DNA from: Pandoraea pulmonicola
GTDB lineage: Bacteria > Pseudomonadota > Gammaproteobacteria > Burkholderiales > Burkholderiaceae
DNA: 64,000 nucleotides
Assembly: GCF_000815105.2 (NCBI RefSeq)
Contig: NZ_CP010310.2
Location: forward strand, 682,001-746,000
Direction: 5' to 3'
Position 1 is the first letter of the stretch; each line of letters opens with the position of its first letter. The notes below the pieces were generated by a model. It was not told where the DNA came from, did no database searches, and worked only from the letters and a program-made list of their open reading frames with translations. The translations under genes and the position numbers were made by a program. Of this stretch, positions 25,420 through 35,255 are shown one piece after another.

Positions 25420-25632
25420 AGGTTGTCTCCTCGAAGGTGCCAGTCGCGGCGAGGCACGCCGGCCTGCGTCGCGGTTACGTTGCAGTGGTTGTTGTTATGG
25501 GTGCTGCCGTACCACCGCGCGCCCGATGACGGGCGACGCGATGCGCGGCGGCGCGGTGCGTTCATACCTGCACGCCTGCGCCGCCGCTCGACCGGCTCGG
25601 TGCCGCCGGTTTTCTTGTGGACGATGCGGGAC

Positions 25633-26850
25633 TTACTCGCCGTTCAGCCAGGGCGTTTGCGACAGACAGTTCTCGGCACGCCATCCGTGCAGCCATTGCA
25701 GCGCGTCGTAGAACTGCGTCTGTGTGCGGCCTTTCCACAGCGAGTTGCGCACCCAGCGATCCACGCCCTTGGCGTGATACACGCGGCCCATGTCGCGCGC
25801 GCCATACAGCACGCGTGCGGTGCGCGGAATGCGCGCATGTTCGTAACGACGGAAGGCGTCGACGAAATCGCCGTTCGCCGCCGCATAAGCGGCACCGAGC
25901 GTGACCGCGTCCTCGAGCGCCTGACACGCGCCCTGTGCGATGTACTGCGTCATCGGGTGCGCGGCGTCGCCGAGAATCGTGGCGCGGCCGAAGCTCCACT
26001 GCGCGACCGGATCCCGATCGGCGGTGGCCCAGCGACGCCAAGACGTGGGACGGTCGAGCATCTGGTGCGGCAGCGGGTCGATGCCTTCGAAGTAAGAGAG
26101 CACCTCCTCCTTGCTGCCGTCGCGCACGCCCCAGACTTCCTGCTCGCGGCTGTGGAACGTCACCACGAGGTTGTATTGCCTGCCGCCGCGCAGCGGGTAA
26201 TGCACGAGGTGGCAGTTCGGTCCGGCCCACACCACCGGCGCGTTGACCTGCAGATCCTTCGGCATGTTCTCGACGTCGACCACGGCGCGGTAGACGACGT
26301 GGCCCGTCACGCGCGGCTCGTCGCCGATGAGCACGGCGCGCACGGCGGATTTCACACCATCGCAACCGATCACGGCGTCGGCCACATGACGCTCGCCATG
26401 CTGGTCGATCACCGTCACGCCCGCGTCGTCCTGTTCGAGCGAGACGACGCGCGTGGCGGTGCGGAATCGGATCAACGGATTGCGTTGCACCGCTTCGAGA
26501 ATCGACAGATGGATGTCGGCGCGGTGAATCACCGCGTACGGATTGCCGAAGCGCTCGCGATAGGGCGCGCCGACGTCGACCTCGGCGATCGCGCTGCGAT
26601 CGATGGCGTCGCGCAGCGTGATGTGATCGGTGAAGACGGAGCGTCCGCGCGCCGCCTCTCCCACGCCAAGGGCATCGAGCGCGGCGAACGCATTGGCCGC
26701 GAGCTGGATGCCCGCACCGATCTCGCCGATGGTTTCCGCTTGCTCCAGCAGTTCGATGTGCACGCCCTGGTTGGCGAGCGCGAGCGCCGCGGCCAGGCCG
26801 CCGATGCCGCCGCCGACGACCAGCGCCTTGGGTTGATGGGGTTGTGTCAT
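25633..26850 (-). CDS. 3-hydroxybenzoate 6-hydroxylase (FAD monooxygenase)
   Basis: This 405-residue class A flavoprotein monooxygenase converts 3-hydroxybenzoate to gentisate with NADH and O2. The three fingerprints are present: FAD-binding VVGGGIGGLAAALAL (from residue 11), the DG motif VIGCDGVKSAVR (Asp164) and the GD motif ATILGDAAHPMTQY (Asp295) with following GACQALEDAV. The operon with gentisate dioxygenase, maleylpyruvate isomerase and fumarylpyruvate hydrolase fixes the substrate better than sequence alone; salicylate 5-hydroxylases are unrelated multicomponent enzymes. AGGAGACAACC gives a strong ribosome site. MhbM/XlnD/NagX-type. Confidence 0.88.
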   Translation of the reverse strand: MTQPHQPKALVVGGGIGGLAAALALANQGVHIELLEQAETIGEIGAGIQLAANAFAALDALGVGEAARGRSVFTDHITLRDAIDRSAIAEVDVGAPYRERFGNPYAVIHRADIHLSILEAVQRNPLIRFRTATRVVSLEQDDAGVTVIDQHGERHVADAVIGCDGVKSAVRAVLIGDEPRVTGHVVYRAVVDVENMPKDLQVNAPVVWAGPNCHLVHYPLRGGRQYNLVVTFHSREQEVWGVRDGSKEEVLSYFEGIDPLPHQMLDRPTSWRRWATADRDPVAQWSFGRATILGDAAHPMTQYIAQGACQALEDAVTLGAAYAAANGDFVDAFRRYEHARIPRTARVLYGARDMGRVYHAKGVDRWVRNSLWKGRTQTQFYDALQWLHGWRAENCLSQTPWLNGE

Positions 26851-26887
26851 GGTTGTCTCCTGCGGCCCTTCCAGCCGTGAATCGGGA

Positions 26888-27529
26888 TTACGCCGTATAG
26901 TCCGGCTGACGGTTGGGGGCGGCCGCGAGGAAGGCCGGATGCGTCGAAGCGTGTTCGAACACGGCCATCGCCTTCGGGTAGGCGGACAGGTCGCAACCCG
27001 TGCGCTGCGCATTGGCGATCTGCGGAATCAGGCAGACGTCGGCAAGCGTGGGGGCGTCGCCGAAGCACCAGGGTCCGTGGCCGTGCTTGTCCAGAAGACG
27101 TTCCACGCCGGCCATGCCGTCGGCGATCCAGTGCTGGTACCAGGCGTCCTTCTGCGCAGCCGTGAGGGCCAGCGGGCCCTGCAGATACTTCAGGATGCGC
27201 AAGTTGTTCACCGGGTGAATGTCGCAGCTGATGAGCATCGACAGTTCGAGCACACGCGCGCGCGTTTCGATGTCCAGCGGCACCAGACGCACCTGCGGAT
27301 ACTTCGCGTCGAGGTAGTCGAGGATCGCCAGCGACTGACCGAGCGTCATGTCGCCATCGACGAGCGCCGGCACGACCGCCGACGGATTCACTTCGTCGAC
27401 ATAGGCGCTGGCCCGATGCTCACCCACGCGAATGTTCACGGGGATGGTGTCGAACGCAAGCCCCTTGAGCGCGAGGGCGATGCGCACGCGGTACGACGTC
27501 GAACTGTTGAAGAAGCTGTAGAGCTGCAT
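26888..27529 (-). CDS. Maleylpyruvate isomerase (GST zeta class)
   Basis: This 213-residue zeta-class GST begins MQLYSFFNSSTSYRVRIALA, with the SSxSxRVRIAL glutathione-binding motif. It has VPALVDGDMTLGQSLAILDYL in the thioredoxin-like part and the later FGDAPTLADVCLIPQI. It isomerises maleylpyruvate to fumarylpyruvate with glutathione (NagL type). It lies 7 bases after the hydrolase gene and 37 bases before the hydroxylase, all in one operon. Confidence 0.9.
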   Translation of the reverse strand: MQLYSFFNSSTSYRVRIALALKGLAFDTIPVNIRVGEHRASAYVDEVNPSAVVPALVDGDMTLGQSLAILDYLDAKYPQVRLVPLDIETRARVLELSMLISCDIHPVNNLRILKYLQGPLALTAAQKDAWYQHWIADGMAGVERLLDKHGHGPWCFGDAPTLADVCLIPQIANAQRTGCDLSAYPKAMAVFEHASTHPAFLAAAPNRQPDYTA

Positions 27530-27536
27530 GACGACC

Positions 27537-28235
27537 TCAGACCACGCGCACCTTGATTTCGCCGAGGCCTTCGACCGCCGTGACCATCGTCTCGCCGGCC
27601 TTGACCGGACCCACGCCTTCGGGCGTGCCGGTGTAAATCAGATCGCCCGGTTCCAGACGGAAGAATCGCGACAGATACGACACGGTTTCCGCGACCGACC
27701 AGATCAGGTGCGTGACGTCGCTCTTCTGCTTCTGCACGCCGTCGACGCTCAGCGAGATCGCGGCCTTTTCGATATGGCCGACGACCGACGCGGGGTGGAT
27801 CGGGCCGATGGGAGCCGACGCATCGAACGCCTTGCCGATTTCCCACGGACGGCCCATTTCGCGCATCTTCATCTGCAGATCGCGGCGCGTCATGTCCAGC
27901 CCCACGGCGTAGCCCCACACATGCTCGAGCGCCTGGTCGAGCGGGATGTCCGAGCCGGCCTTGCCGATCACGGCCACCAGTTCGGCCTCGTAGTGGTAGT
28001 TGTTCGTTTGCGCTGGGTACTTCAGCTCCAGCGTGTCCCCGTAGGCGACGGGCAGCACGGCGTCGGCCGGCTTGCAGAAGAAGAACGGCGGTTCGCGATC
28101 CGGATCGAAGCCCATTTCGCGGGCGTGGGCGGCGTAGTTGCGGCCAACGCAGTACACGCGGCGCACGGCGAACTGATCGTTGCTGCCGGCAACGGGGATG
28201 GCGACGGTGGCGGGCGGAGCGAAGACGAATGACAT
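27537..28235 (-). CDS. Fumarylpyruvate hydrolase (FAH family)
   Basis: This 232-residue fumarylacetoacetase-fold hydrolase cleaves fumarylpyruvate to fumarate and pyruvate, the last step of the gentisate route. The Mg2+-binding acids are Glu83 and Glu85 in NNYHYEAELVAVIGK and Asp114 in AVGLDMTRRDLQ. The family signature GDLIYTGTPEGVGPV is near the C-terminus. It is the second gene of the operon, after gentisate dioxygenase (NagK/MhbH type). Confidence 0.9.
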   Translation of the reverse strand: MSFVFAPPATVAIPVAGSNDQFAVRRVYCVGRNYAAHAREMGFDPDREPPFFFCKPADAVLPVAYGDTLELKYPAQTNNYHYEAELVAVIGKAGSDIPLDQALEHVWGYAVGLDMTRRDLQMKMREMGRPWEIGKAFDASAPIGPIHPASVVGHIEKAAISLSVDGVQKQKSDVTHLIWSVAETVSYLSRFFRLEPGDLIYTGTPEGVGPVKAGETMVTAVEGLGEIKVRVV

Positions 28236-28347
28236 GGCGTTGAACTCGACTGGAATGAGAAGCGTGGGGCGTCACTCATGTGTGCGCGACGCCGATTCGT
28301 TAATGACGGATGTGGGTGCGTTCGTTGTGTGCGCGGCAAACACGTGC

Positions 28348-29385
28348 TCAGGTGCGCGATTCGCGCAGCAGATTCAGCGCGGTGAGCACCGGGCGGTCCG
28401 AGTAGCTGAACAGCACGGCGTCTTCGAGCGCGGCGAGTTGCACCGGCGCCCACGACGGCACGACGAAGTGGTCGCGCGGCTCGAACTGGAAAACCTCGTC
28501 GCCGATGCGGACCGTGCCCCGGCCTTCCACGACCGAGAACACCGTCGCATCGGTGCTGCGATAGGTCTTGCCCTGGAAGCCGGCGGGCAGGTATTGCATG
28601 AACGTCGCCATCGTCGGCATCGGCCAGCCGCCGGTGGCGGGATTGACGTAACGCAGCTTGATCCCGTCCCACGCATCGAGTTCGCCGTTGCGGTACAGCG
28701 TGTCGAGCGCTTCACGCGAGCGCGCGTACGGATAGCTGAAGATGGGCGAGGTCGGATCGCTGACCTTGTGACGCACGGGCAGCATGTTGAAGCCGTAGCG
28801 CGCGAAGCTGTCGCCTTCGGGACGCTGCACCGGTTGCTGTGCCTCGGGGTAGTTCTCGGCGAAGCCGGCGTCGAAGTACTGCACGAGCGGGATGTCGAGG
28901 CCGTCGAGCCACACGACCGGCTCGCCGTCCGACGGGTTGCCGTGGTCGTGCCAAGTCCATGACGGCGTGATGATGAAGTCGCCCGGCTCCATGGTCGTGC
29001 GCTCGCCATTGACGGCGGTCCATGCGCCGCGGCCTTCCACGATGAAGCGCAGGGCCGACTGCGTATGACGATGGCTCGGCGCGATCTCGCCCGGCAGAAT
29101 CAACTGCAAGCCGGCATAGAGCGAACCGGTGATGCTCGACGACCCCGGGGTGCCGGGGTTCTGCAGGATCAGCACGCGACGCACGGCTTCTTCGGCGCTG
29201 ATCACACGTCCGGCTTCCATGACCAGCGGGCGCACCTCGCTGTATTTCCAGATCGCAGGCACGACGCGTGGGCGCGGCTGGGGCGGCACCAGGCTGTGCA
29301 GCGACTCCCACAGCGGGGCCATGTGGTTGCGGCCAATGTGTTCGTAATAGGCAGCGCGCTCGGCGCTGGGGGCGCGTTCGGACAT
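28348..29385 (-). CDS. Gentisate 1,2-dioxygenase
   Basis: This 345-residue bicupin Fe(II) dioxygenase opens gentisate to maleylpyruvate. The N-terminal cupin carries the metal histidines His105 and His107 in [13 protein letters not shown] and His146 in [10 protein letters not shown]. The second cupin (about 265-335, [22 protein letters not shown]) lacks a full ligand set, as usual for the family. The ATG at 29385 follows GGAGAC. It is the first gene of the operon and is divergent from a LysR regulator. Confidence 0.92.
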   Translation of the reverse strand: MSERAPSAERAAYYEHIGRNHMAPLWESLHSLVPPQPRPRVVPAIWKYSEVRPLVMEAGRVISAEEAVRRVLILQNPGTPGSSSITGSLYAGLQLILPGEIAPSHRHTQSALRFIVEGRGAWTAVNGERTTMEPGDFIITPSWTWHDHGNPSDGEPVVWLDGLDIPLVQYFDAGFAENYPEAQQPVQRPEGDSFARYGFNMLPVRHKVSDPTSPIFSYPYARSREALDTLYRNGELDAWDGIKLRYVNPATGGWPMPTMATFMQYLPAGFQGKTYRSTDATVFSVVEGRGTVRIGDEVFQFEPRDHFVVPSWAPVQLAALEDAVLFSYSDRPVLTALNLLRESRT

Positions 29386-29466
29386 GCGTGTCTCCGTATG
29401 GGTTTGGGGCCCGGTCGGTCCGACGAATGCGCTATCGGCGGCGTTGTCGGCGGGTCTATGGGTAGC

Positions 29467-29495
29467 GTTATACTCGGCGAGACATAATCTTTGAA
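29467..29495 (-). promoter_or_regulatory. Sigma70-type promoter of the gentisate operon
   Basis: On the minus strand, TTCAAA (29490-29495) and TATAAC (29467-29472) are separated by exactly 17 bases. This gives a -10 box with five of six consensus bases and a moderate -35. Transcription would start near 29459, leaving a leader of about 75 bases before gentisate dioxygenase. Confidence 0.6.
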
Positions 29496-29513
29496 ATGAA
29501 TTAATCATCGAAT

Positions 29514-29533
29514 CCATACGAAAAAACGTATGG
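29514..29533. promoter_or_regulatory. Inverted repeat CCATACG-N6-CGTATGG, candidate LysR operator
   Basis: Two perfect 7-bp arms flank six A residues, with a further outer pair ATCGAA/TTCGAT on either side. The centre lies about 64 bases upstream of the predicted start of the gentisate operon, the classic place for the LysR recognition site. It is also about 55 bases before the divergent LysR gene, which fits autoregulation. Confidence 0.65.
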
Positions 29534-29578
29534 CTGGTTCGATTTTGACGGCATCCACGGGGTGCCGGGAGACCGTGC

Positions 29579-30529
29579 ATGGATTGGACCCATCGCCTGC
29601 GACTGCGCAATCTGCAGATGCTGCTGACCCTTGCCGAGACAGGCAACATGAGCCAATCCGCGGGTTTGCTCAACACGACCCAGCCCGGTTTGTCGAAGTG
29701 GCTCAAGGATCTGGAGGACGATATCGGCTTGCCGCTGTTCGAGCGTCAGGCGCGCGGCTTGCGTCCGACGGCCTACGGGGAAGCCCTGATCGAGCATGCC
29801 CGGCGCATCGAGGCGCAGCTCGACACGGCGCGCGACGACCTCGACGCCATGCGCGAGGGCGGCAGCGGACTGGTGGCGATCGGCACATCGGGGGCGTCGT
29901 CGGCCGACACGGTGCCGCTCGCGGTGCTGCTGCTCCTGCAGCGCATGCCGCGCGTGCAGGCCCGTGTCATTGAAAACACCATGGACCGGCTGATGAATCA
30001 GCTCGCGCACAGCGAGATCGACATCGTCGTGGGGCGTTCGGCGCCGGAATTGCAGGATCGCAATGTGCGCGCCGAGGCGTTGTACCTGGAGCCGCTGCAC
30101 TTCGTCGCGCGGGCCCGGCATCCGGTCTTCTCGCTTGCCAAGGTCGACTGGCCGGACATTCATCGCTACCGGTGGGTGGTCTGGCCGCGCGGCACGCCGA
30201 TTCGCAACGCGCTGGAGGCGGCGCTGGCCGAAGCGGGGTACCCGTTGCCGAACGACACCGTCGAATCGAACTCGACGATTCTCAACCTCACGCTGCTCAA
30301 CAACAGCGACATGATCGGTCTCGCGTCGCACCGGACCGCGAGGCGGCTCGAAGCGCTCGGTGCGCTGCGCATCGTGCCGCTGCGCCTGGCCGGCTTCGGG
30401 GCGATCTCGATGTACTGGCGCGATGACGGCGCCAATCGCGCGGCGGTCGTGGCGGCGCTCGAATGCCTGCGCACGGCGGCAACGCGCTCGACCGGCGACG
30501 CGGTCGCCGGTGTCGAAGGGGAGGGGTGA
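29579..30529 (+). CDS. LysR-type regulator of the gentisate operon
   Basis: This 316-residue protein has HTH segment [23 protein letters not shown] (residues about 22-44) and a LysR effector domain beginning [20 protein letters not shown]. The [13 protein letters not shown] form of the recognition helix is typical of the GbpR/CbbR-like branch. It is divergent from gentisate dioxygenase, with an inverted repeat and promoter between, and is therefore the likely activator responding to 3-hydroxybenzoate or gentisate (MhbR-like role). Confidence 0.87.
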   Translation: MDWTHRLRLRNLQMLLTLAETGNMSQSAGLLNTTQPGLSKWLKDLEDDIGLPLFERQARGLRPTAYGEALIEHARRIEAQLDTARDDLDAMREGGSGLVAIGTSGASSADTVPLAVLLLLQRMPRVQARVIENTMDRLMNQLAHSEIDIVVGRSAPELQDRNVRAEALYLEPLHFVARARHPVFSLAKVDWPDIHRYRWVVWPRGTPIRNALEAALAEAGYPLPNDTVESNSTILNLTLLNNSDMIGLASHRTARRLEALGALRIVPLRLAGFGAISMYWRDDGANRAAVVAALECLRTAATRSTGDAVAGVEGEG

Positions 30530-30634
30530 GCGCGCGACCGGATGGCAAGGTGACGTGGCGGCAGGCCGGGACGCGCCGTCACCCTGCCGTTTGCTACACT
30601 TGCCGCCTGTCGAAGTCACTCTCTCGGGGCGTCA

Positions 30635-31216
30635 ATGATTGGCCGCATCTCCGGCACGTTGCTGGAAAAGAATCCGCCGCACATCCTGGTCGATTGCCAG
30701 GGCGTGGGCTACGAAATTTCGGTGCCGATGAGCACCTTCTTCAACCTGCCGAACGTGGGCGAGCGCGTGACGCTGCTCACCCAGTTCATCGTCCGTGAAG
30801 ACGCGCAACTGCTCTTCGGTTTCGGCTCGCCCGACGAACGCAACACCTTCCGTGAACTGCTCAAGATCTCCGGCGTGGGCGCCCGCACGGCGCTCGCCAT
30901 TCTCTCCGGCATGAGCGTGGCCGACATTGCGCAGGCCGTGACGCTGCAGGAGTCCGGGCGCCTCACCAAGATTCCGGGCATCGGCAAGAAGACGGCCGAG
31001 CGTCTGCTGCTCGAACTCAAGGGCAAGCTTGGCGCGCAGCTGGGCACGGTGCCGGGGGTGGCGACGCCGCACGACCACAAGAGCGACGTGGTCAATGCAC
31101 TGCTCGCGCTGGGCTATTCCGACAAGGAGGCGCTCGCGGCGGTCAAGACGGTGCCCGAAGGCACGAGCGTGTCGGACGGCATCAAGCACGCGCTCAAGGC
31201 GCTCTCCAAGGCCTGA
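30635..31216 (+). CDS. ruvA: Holliday junction branch migration protein RuvA
   Basis: This is a full-length 193-residue RuvA. It has the OB-fold N-terminus [21 protein letters not shown], acidic pin region [11 protein letters not shown], two helix-hairpin-helix motifs ([18 protein letters not shown] and [20 protein letters not shown]) and a C-terminal RuvB-contact domain ([22 protein letters not shown]). It binds four-way junctions as a tetramer and loads RuvB. It is odd that neither ruvC nor ruvB is adjacent: a gentisate LysR gene precedes it and another LysR gene follows, although ruvCAB is normally one operon. Confidence 0.95.
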   Translation: MIGRISGTLLEKNPPHILVDCQGVGYEISVPMSTFFNLPNVGERVTLLTQFIVREDAQLLFGFGSPDERNTFRELLKISGVGARTALAILSGMSVADIAQAVTLQESGRLTKIPGIGKKTAERLLLELKGKLGAQLGTVPGVATPHDHKSDVVNALLALGYSDKEALAAVKTVPEGTSVSDGIKHALKALSKA

Positions 31217-31309
31217 CGCGGGCGGGTGCATGAAAGCGAAGACGGATGCGCGAGTGACGAGGCGTCTTCAGCGTCTGAAGTGTCTGTAAGGAAGCGATGA
31301 GGAGACGGC

Positions 31310-32218
31310 ATGCAGTTGCGATGGCTTGAAGACTTCGTCGAACTGGCACGCACGCGCAGTTTCACGCGGGCGGCCGAGAATCGCTTCGTCACGCATCCGG
31401 CGTTCGGACGGCGCATTCGTGCGCTAGAGGAGTGGGTCGGCACGCGGCTCATCGAGCGCACGAAACCGCTCGAGCTCACCGCCGCCGGCACCGTCTTTCT
31501 CGACGCGGCGACCAACGCCCTCGATATCCTCCACAGCGCCCGCACGCAATTGCAGGATGCCGCGCCCACTCTCGAAAACAATCTGAAGATCGCCACCGGC
31601 CGCACGCTCGCGGCCACGTTCTTTCCGGACTGGTACGACGAGACCGTCGCGCGCATCGGCGTCTTCACCGCCACGCTTTCCACCGGCGGGGCCGAGGAAG
31701 CGATTCTCCGGCTCGCGGCAGGCGAGGTCGACCTGCTCATCGTGTACTCCAGCGCGCACACGCGGCTGCTCATCGATCAGGAGCGTTTCGACTGGTTGAG
31801 CGTCGCGCGCGAAGTGCTGGTGCCGGTCAGCGCGCTCGACGCCAAAGGCCGCGCAAAATACCGGCTGGCCGCCGGGCCGACGCCCATTCCCTGGCTTGCT
31901 TTTTCCCGCACGCTCACGCTGCGCGCCGTGCTCGCGCGCCATCTCGCGGAGATGCCGAACCGGCCCACGCTCAAGCCGGTCTATCAGGCCGACTCCTACG
32001 AGGCGATTCTCGCGATGGCGCGCCGTGGCGCTGGCATTGCCTGGCTGCCGCAGCGGCTCGTGGCGGACGACGTCGCGCGCGGCACGCTCGCGATCGTCGG
32101 CGGCAAGGACTGGCAGATCGGCTTCGACATCGCGTTGTACCGGCGGCGCCATCAGCCGCACCCGGTGCTCGACGCGATCTGGCAGAGCACGCGTCAGGCG
32201 TCGGGCGAGGACGTCTGA
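31310..32218 (+). CDS. LysR-type regulator, HypT/YjiE-like
   Basis: This 302-residue protein begins MQLRWLEDFVELARTRSFTR with recognition helix NRFVTHPAFGRRIRALEEW, where the HPAFGRRIRALE pattern closely resembles the QPAFSRRIRALE of E. coli HypT (hypochlorite-response regulator). The effector domain ends RRGAGIAWLPQRLVADDVARG, also as in HypT. GAGGAGACGGC is a good ribosome site. Family placement is by motif memory; whether it senses oxidants is unknown. It converges on the MerR gene with only 33 bases between. Confidence 0.82.
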   Translation: MQLRWLEDFVELARTRSFTRAAENRFVTHPAFGRRIRALEEWVGTRLIERTKPLELTAAGTVFLDAATNALDILHSARTQLQDAAPTLENNLKIATGRTLAATFFPDWYDETVARIGVFTATLSTGGAEEAILRLAAGEVDLLIVYSSAHTRLLIDQERFDWLSVAREVLVPVSALDAKGRAKYRLAAGPTPIPWLAFSRTLTLRAVLARHLAEMPNRPTLKPVYQADSYEAILAMARRGAGIAWLPQRLVADDVARGTLAIVGGKDWQIGFDIALYRRRHQPHPVLDAIWQSTRQASGEDV

Positions 32219-32251
32219 CGCGCGATTTCATCTGGCCTTGCCCAAGCGAGC

Positions 32252-33277
32252 TCAGCCTTGCGCCAGATGGGCGAGGGCTTCCTTCACGTACGCCAGCAGA
32301 TGCGCATCGACGAACGTCCCCGACGCCAGATCGGGCTCGTGCATGTACGCTTCACGAATCTTCGCGTGCGTGGCCGGATCGTCCCCGGCGTAGGATCGGA
32401 AATACGTCATCCATTGGTGCGCCAGCGCTTGCGTCTCGGGTGAATCCGCCGGCGCACCGCTTTCGAGCCGGTCGCGCATGGCGCCGATGAGGGCGGGCCA
32501 TTTGTCGTAGTACTTCAGATAGTTCGCGGCCATGAAGCGGTACTCGTCATCCGAGAGGTACTTCCGGAAGACGTTCAGTTTCGTTTGCGCAATCGCCTCC
32601 TTGAGATAACACGCGAGGTCGGGCGTGATGCCCGTTTGCGAGCGCACCGACGGCTCGTTCTCGTGCATGGTATTGAGCTTGGCGAGCAGACGGGCGTCGC
32701 CGCCCGTGTCGCGCACGATCATCGCCATCCAGCGGCGCGAGATCGCCTGCGCGGCTTCGCCCGTCGATGGCTCGCCGCGCGCCATCAGCGCCTTGACCTC
32801 GGCCACGATGGCAGGCCATTCGGCATCATGCGCCTGCTTGTTCTGGTACAGCGGGAAGCGGGCGAGTTCGTCCTTCGAGAAGTATTTGTCGTACATATTC
32901 ATCAGCTCCAGCGTTGTCAGCCATTCGGCAAGTTCCGGGGCGTCGCCTGCGGCCAACTGCGCCTGCAACCGTGTCAGACGATCGCACAGACGACTCGCGT
33001 CCTCGATCTGCCGCGTGAGCATGTCGATCTGTCGAGCGATGAGCGTGTCGAGCGGGACGTCCCGGTTTGCCAACCATTGACCGATGTCGGTGAGCGACAT
33101 ACCGAAGCGGCGCAGCGCCTGGATCTGATGCAGACGGGCGATGTCGCTGCGATCGTAAAGCCGGTAACCGGCATCGGAGCGCGCCGAAGGCGTGAGCAAG
33201 CCGAGCGTGTCGTAATGGTGAAGCGTGCGCACCGTCAGGCCGCTGCGTTTGGCTAATTCACCGACTTTGAGCAACAT
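32252..33277 (-). CDS. MerR-family regulator with two tandem TipAS-like domains
   Basis: This is a 341-residue regulator. Residues 1-70 are a MerR winged HTH (KVGELAKRSGLTVRTLHHYD, then RRFGMSLTDIGQWL), followed by a dimerisation coiled coil (75-110). The rest contains two copies of a TipAS-type helical domain. Residues about 127-235 and 236-338 align through Trp154-PAI with Trp260-PAL, RRWMAM (181) with HQWMTY (288), and CYLKEAI with AYVKEAL at the ends. Single TipAS domains bind drugs such as thiopeptides in TipA. A MerR-type dyad promoter lies directly upstream, so it probably autoregulates. No transporter or efflux gene adjoins it. Confidence 0.88.
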   Translation of the reverse strand: MLLKVGELAKRSGLTVRTLHHYDTLGLLTPSARSDAGYRLYDRSDIARLHQIQALRRFGMSLTDIGQWLANRDVPLDTLIARQIDMLTRQIEDASRLCDRLTRLQAQLAAGDAPELAEWLTTLELMNMYDKYFSKDELARFPLYQNKQAHDAEWPAIVAEVKALMARGEPSTGEAAQAISRRWMAMIVRDTGGDARLLAKLNTMHENEPSVRSQTGITPDLACYLKEAIAQTKLNVFRKYLSDDEYRFMAANYLKYYDKWPALIGAMRDRLESGAPADSPETQALAHQWMTYFRSYAGDDPATHAKIREAYMHEPDLASGTFVDAHLLAYVKEALAHLAQG

Positions 33278-33317
33278 CGGAGCTCCCGTGATCTTCTGGC
33301 GTGTGACAAGGCTGAGG

Positions 33318-33339
33318 CCTCACGTAGCGTGAGGGTCAA
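33318..33339 (-). promoter_or_regulatory. MerR-type dyad overlapping a -35 box
   Basis: CCTCACG-TAG-CGTGAGG (33318-33334) is a perfect 7-bp inverted repeat. On the minus strand it is preceded directly by TTGACC (33334-33339). A TTGACC -35 box running into a CTCACG...CGTGAG dyad is the hallmark of SoxR/TipA-type promoters with long spacers. The -10 (near 33309-33314) is weak, as expected for an activated promoter. Confidence 0.65.
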
Positions 33340-33403
33340 GCGATTTTAAGCGACATGGTTCTCATGTCACGCACCAACAAGGGAAGCTCGAAAGCGGGAG
33401 TGT

Positions 33404-33437
33404 GGGAGGGGCGGGCGCATCGCGCCACGCCCCTTCC
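33404..33437 (-). terminator. GC-rich hairpin, probable terminator of the transporter gene
   Basis: GGGAGGGGCG pairs with CGCCCC(T)TCCC with one bulged base, around an inner GGCGC-ATC-GCGCC stem. It lies right after the end of the minus-strand transporter gene. The following T-run on that strand is short (CTTTC), so efficiency is uncertain. Confidence 0.45.
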
Positions 33438-33447
33438 CGGATCACGA

Positions 33448-34767
33448 TCAGTGTTCGTGATGCAGGTACCTGGCTTCTCGCGGCAGACGCAGGCTCACGA
33501 GGAACGCAATCACCATCATGCCGGTGACATACCAGTAGAACGCCGGTTCCATACCGGCCTTCTTCAGGCCCAGCGCCACGTATTCGGCCGAGCCGCCGAA
33601 GATCGCATTGGCGACCGCGTAAGCGAGGCCGACGCCCAGCGCACGCACTTCGGTCGGGAACATCTCGGCCTTCACGATGCCGCTGATCGACGTGTAGAAG
33701 CTCACGATCGCCAGCGCCACGCAGATCAGCACGAAAGCGGCGATCGGGCTCTGCACCGTCTTGAGCGCCGTGAGGATCGGCACCGTGGCGATTGCCCCGA
33801 GCGCGCCGAAGAGCAGCATGTTGTTGCGACGGCTGATGCGGTCCGACAGCATGCCGAAGAGCGGCTGCATGCACATGTAGGCGAACAGGCAGCCCGTCAT
33901 GATGTAGCTTGCCGTCTTGATCGGCATGCCGGCCGTGTTGACCAGGTACTTCTGCATGTACGTGGTGAACGTGTAGAAGATCAGCGAGCCGCCGGCGGTG
34001 TAGCCCAGCACGGTGAAGAACGCCGCCTTGTGGTGACGGAACAGACCCGCCAGCGTACCGGCATCGCGGTTGGTGCGGCTGGCCGCCGTCGACGTCTCGT
34101 GCAGCGTGCGGCGCAGCAGCAGGGCGACCACGGCCGTGATCGCACCGACCACGAACGGAATGCGCCAGCCCCAGGCCTTGAGTTCGGCGTCGTCGAGGAG
34201 CTGCTGCAGAATCACGACCACGAGCACGGCGAGGAGTTGACCGCCGATGAGCGTGACGTACTGGAACGACGAGAAGAAGCCGCGACGGCCCTTGAGCGCC
34301 ACTTCACTCATATAAGTGGCCGTGGTGCCGTACTCGCCGCCGACCGACAGGCCCTGCAGCAGACGCGCGAAGAGCAGCAGCGCCGGCGCCCAGTTGCCGA
34401 TGCTGGCGTACGTCGGCAGTGCGGCGATGAGCAGCGAGCCGAAGCACATCATCATCACGGAGATGACCATCGAGTTCTTGCGGCCGTTACGGTCGGCGAT
34501 GCGGCCGAACAGCCAGCCGCCGATGGGGCGCATCAGGAAGCCGGCGGCGAACACACCCGCCGTGTTGAGCAACTGCGCGGTCGGGTCGGAACTCGGGAAG
34601 AACGCCGGCGCGAAATAGATCGCGCAGAACGCATAGATATAGAAGTCGAACCACTCGACCAGATTCCCGGACGATGCCGCCACGATCGCGAATATGCGCT
34701 TGCGGACTTCCTCGGGGGTGGGTGGTTTGTTGCCGATATCGGCGTTGAGGGTAGCTGTCTCTTTCAT
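33448..34767 (-). CDS. kgtP: Alpha-ketoglutarate permease-like MFS transporter (MHS family)
   Basis: This is a 439-residue, 12-helix member of the metabolite:H+ symporter family. Hallmarks include [16 protein letters not shown] in helix 1, [20 protein letters not shown] in the 2-3 loop and [23 protein letters not shown] in helix 4. These closely match E. coli KgtP, which imports 2-oxoglutarate with a proton. Single-gene unit, with a 490-base upstream gap. Related dicarboxylates cannot be excluded as substrate. Confidence 0.83.
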   Translation of the reverse strand: MKETATLNADIGNKPPTPEEVRKRIFAIVAASSGNLVEWFDFYIYAFCAIYFAPAFFPSSDPTAQLLNTAGVFAAGFLMRPIGGWLFGRIADRNGRKNSMVISVMMMCFGSLLIAALPTYASIGNWAPALLLFARLLQGLSVGGEYGTTATYMSEVALKGRRGFFSSFQYVTLIGGQLLAVLVVVILQQLLDDAELKAWGWRIPFVVGAITAVVALLLRRTLHETSTAASRTNRDAGTLAGLFRHHKAAFFTVLGYTAGGSLIFYTFTTYMQKYLVNTAGMPIKTASYIMTGCLFAYMCMQPLFGMLSDRISRRNNMLLFGALGAIATVPILTALKTVQSPIAAFVLICVALAIVSFYTSISGIVKAEMFPTEVRALGVGLAYAVANAIFGGSAEYVALGLKKAGMEPAFYWYVTGMMVIAFLVSLRLPREARYLHHEH

Positions 34768-35255
34768 TTCTACTGGCGATGCAGGGCATCGCGTTGACTA
34801 CGTTTGCAACAATGACGCGCGGGTGCTTGCGTCATATCCAATTCACATCGGATCTCATAAGCCAACCATCGCGTCGCGGGGCGCGGCCACTATAGCGGTT
34901 ATGTGCCGGTCCATACAATGCCCGGACATCGGATCTATTATTGTGAATATGGAAACAATCCAACGAATTGTTGCTCTGCAACATGGCGATCGCGCCCGGC
35001 GGGCGGCATTCCCGACCGCTTGATCGAGTCTCCCGTCCATCGGGAAATCTGCCCGAAATTCGCGCGGGAATTCTTACGATGTGAGAGGCCGGATGCGAAA
35101 CGATCGCTTATGCCACGGTTTCCCGGTGCATATCCGATGCGCATTCATAAGCTATTCGATAAGAAATGCTTAGCGCGACGCGGGGCGGTCGGTAGCATGA
35201 GAGGCCGCTTTCTCCCGAAGCCCTTGCGCGTCGACGCGGGGCGCACCCCGAAGTC
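34768..35255. promoter_or_regulatory. Divergent intergenic region, kgtP / hydroxyacid dehydrogenase
   Basis: No convincing coding frame. It is more AT-rich than its flanks (about 34840-35010). A perfect palindrome TGTTGC-TCT-GCAACA lies at 34969-34983 with a nearby CAACGAATTGTTG repeat at 34961-34973, and short promoter-like TTATTG/GAATAT elements lie just to its left. The sites probably serve one of the two divergent units; which regulator binds is unknown. Confidence 0.4.
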
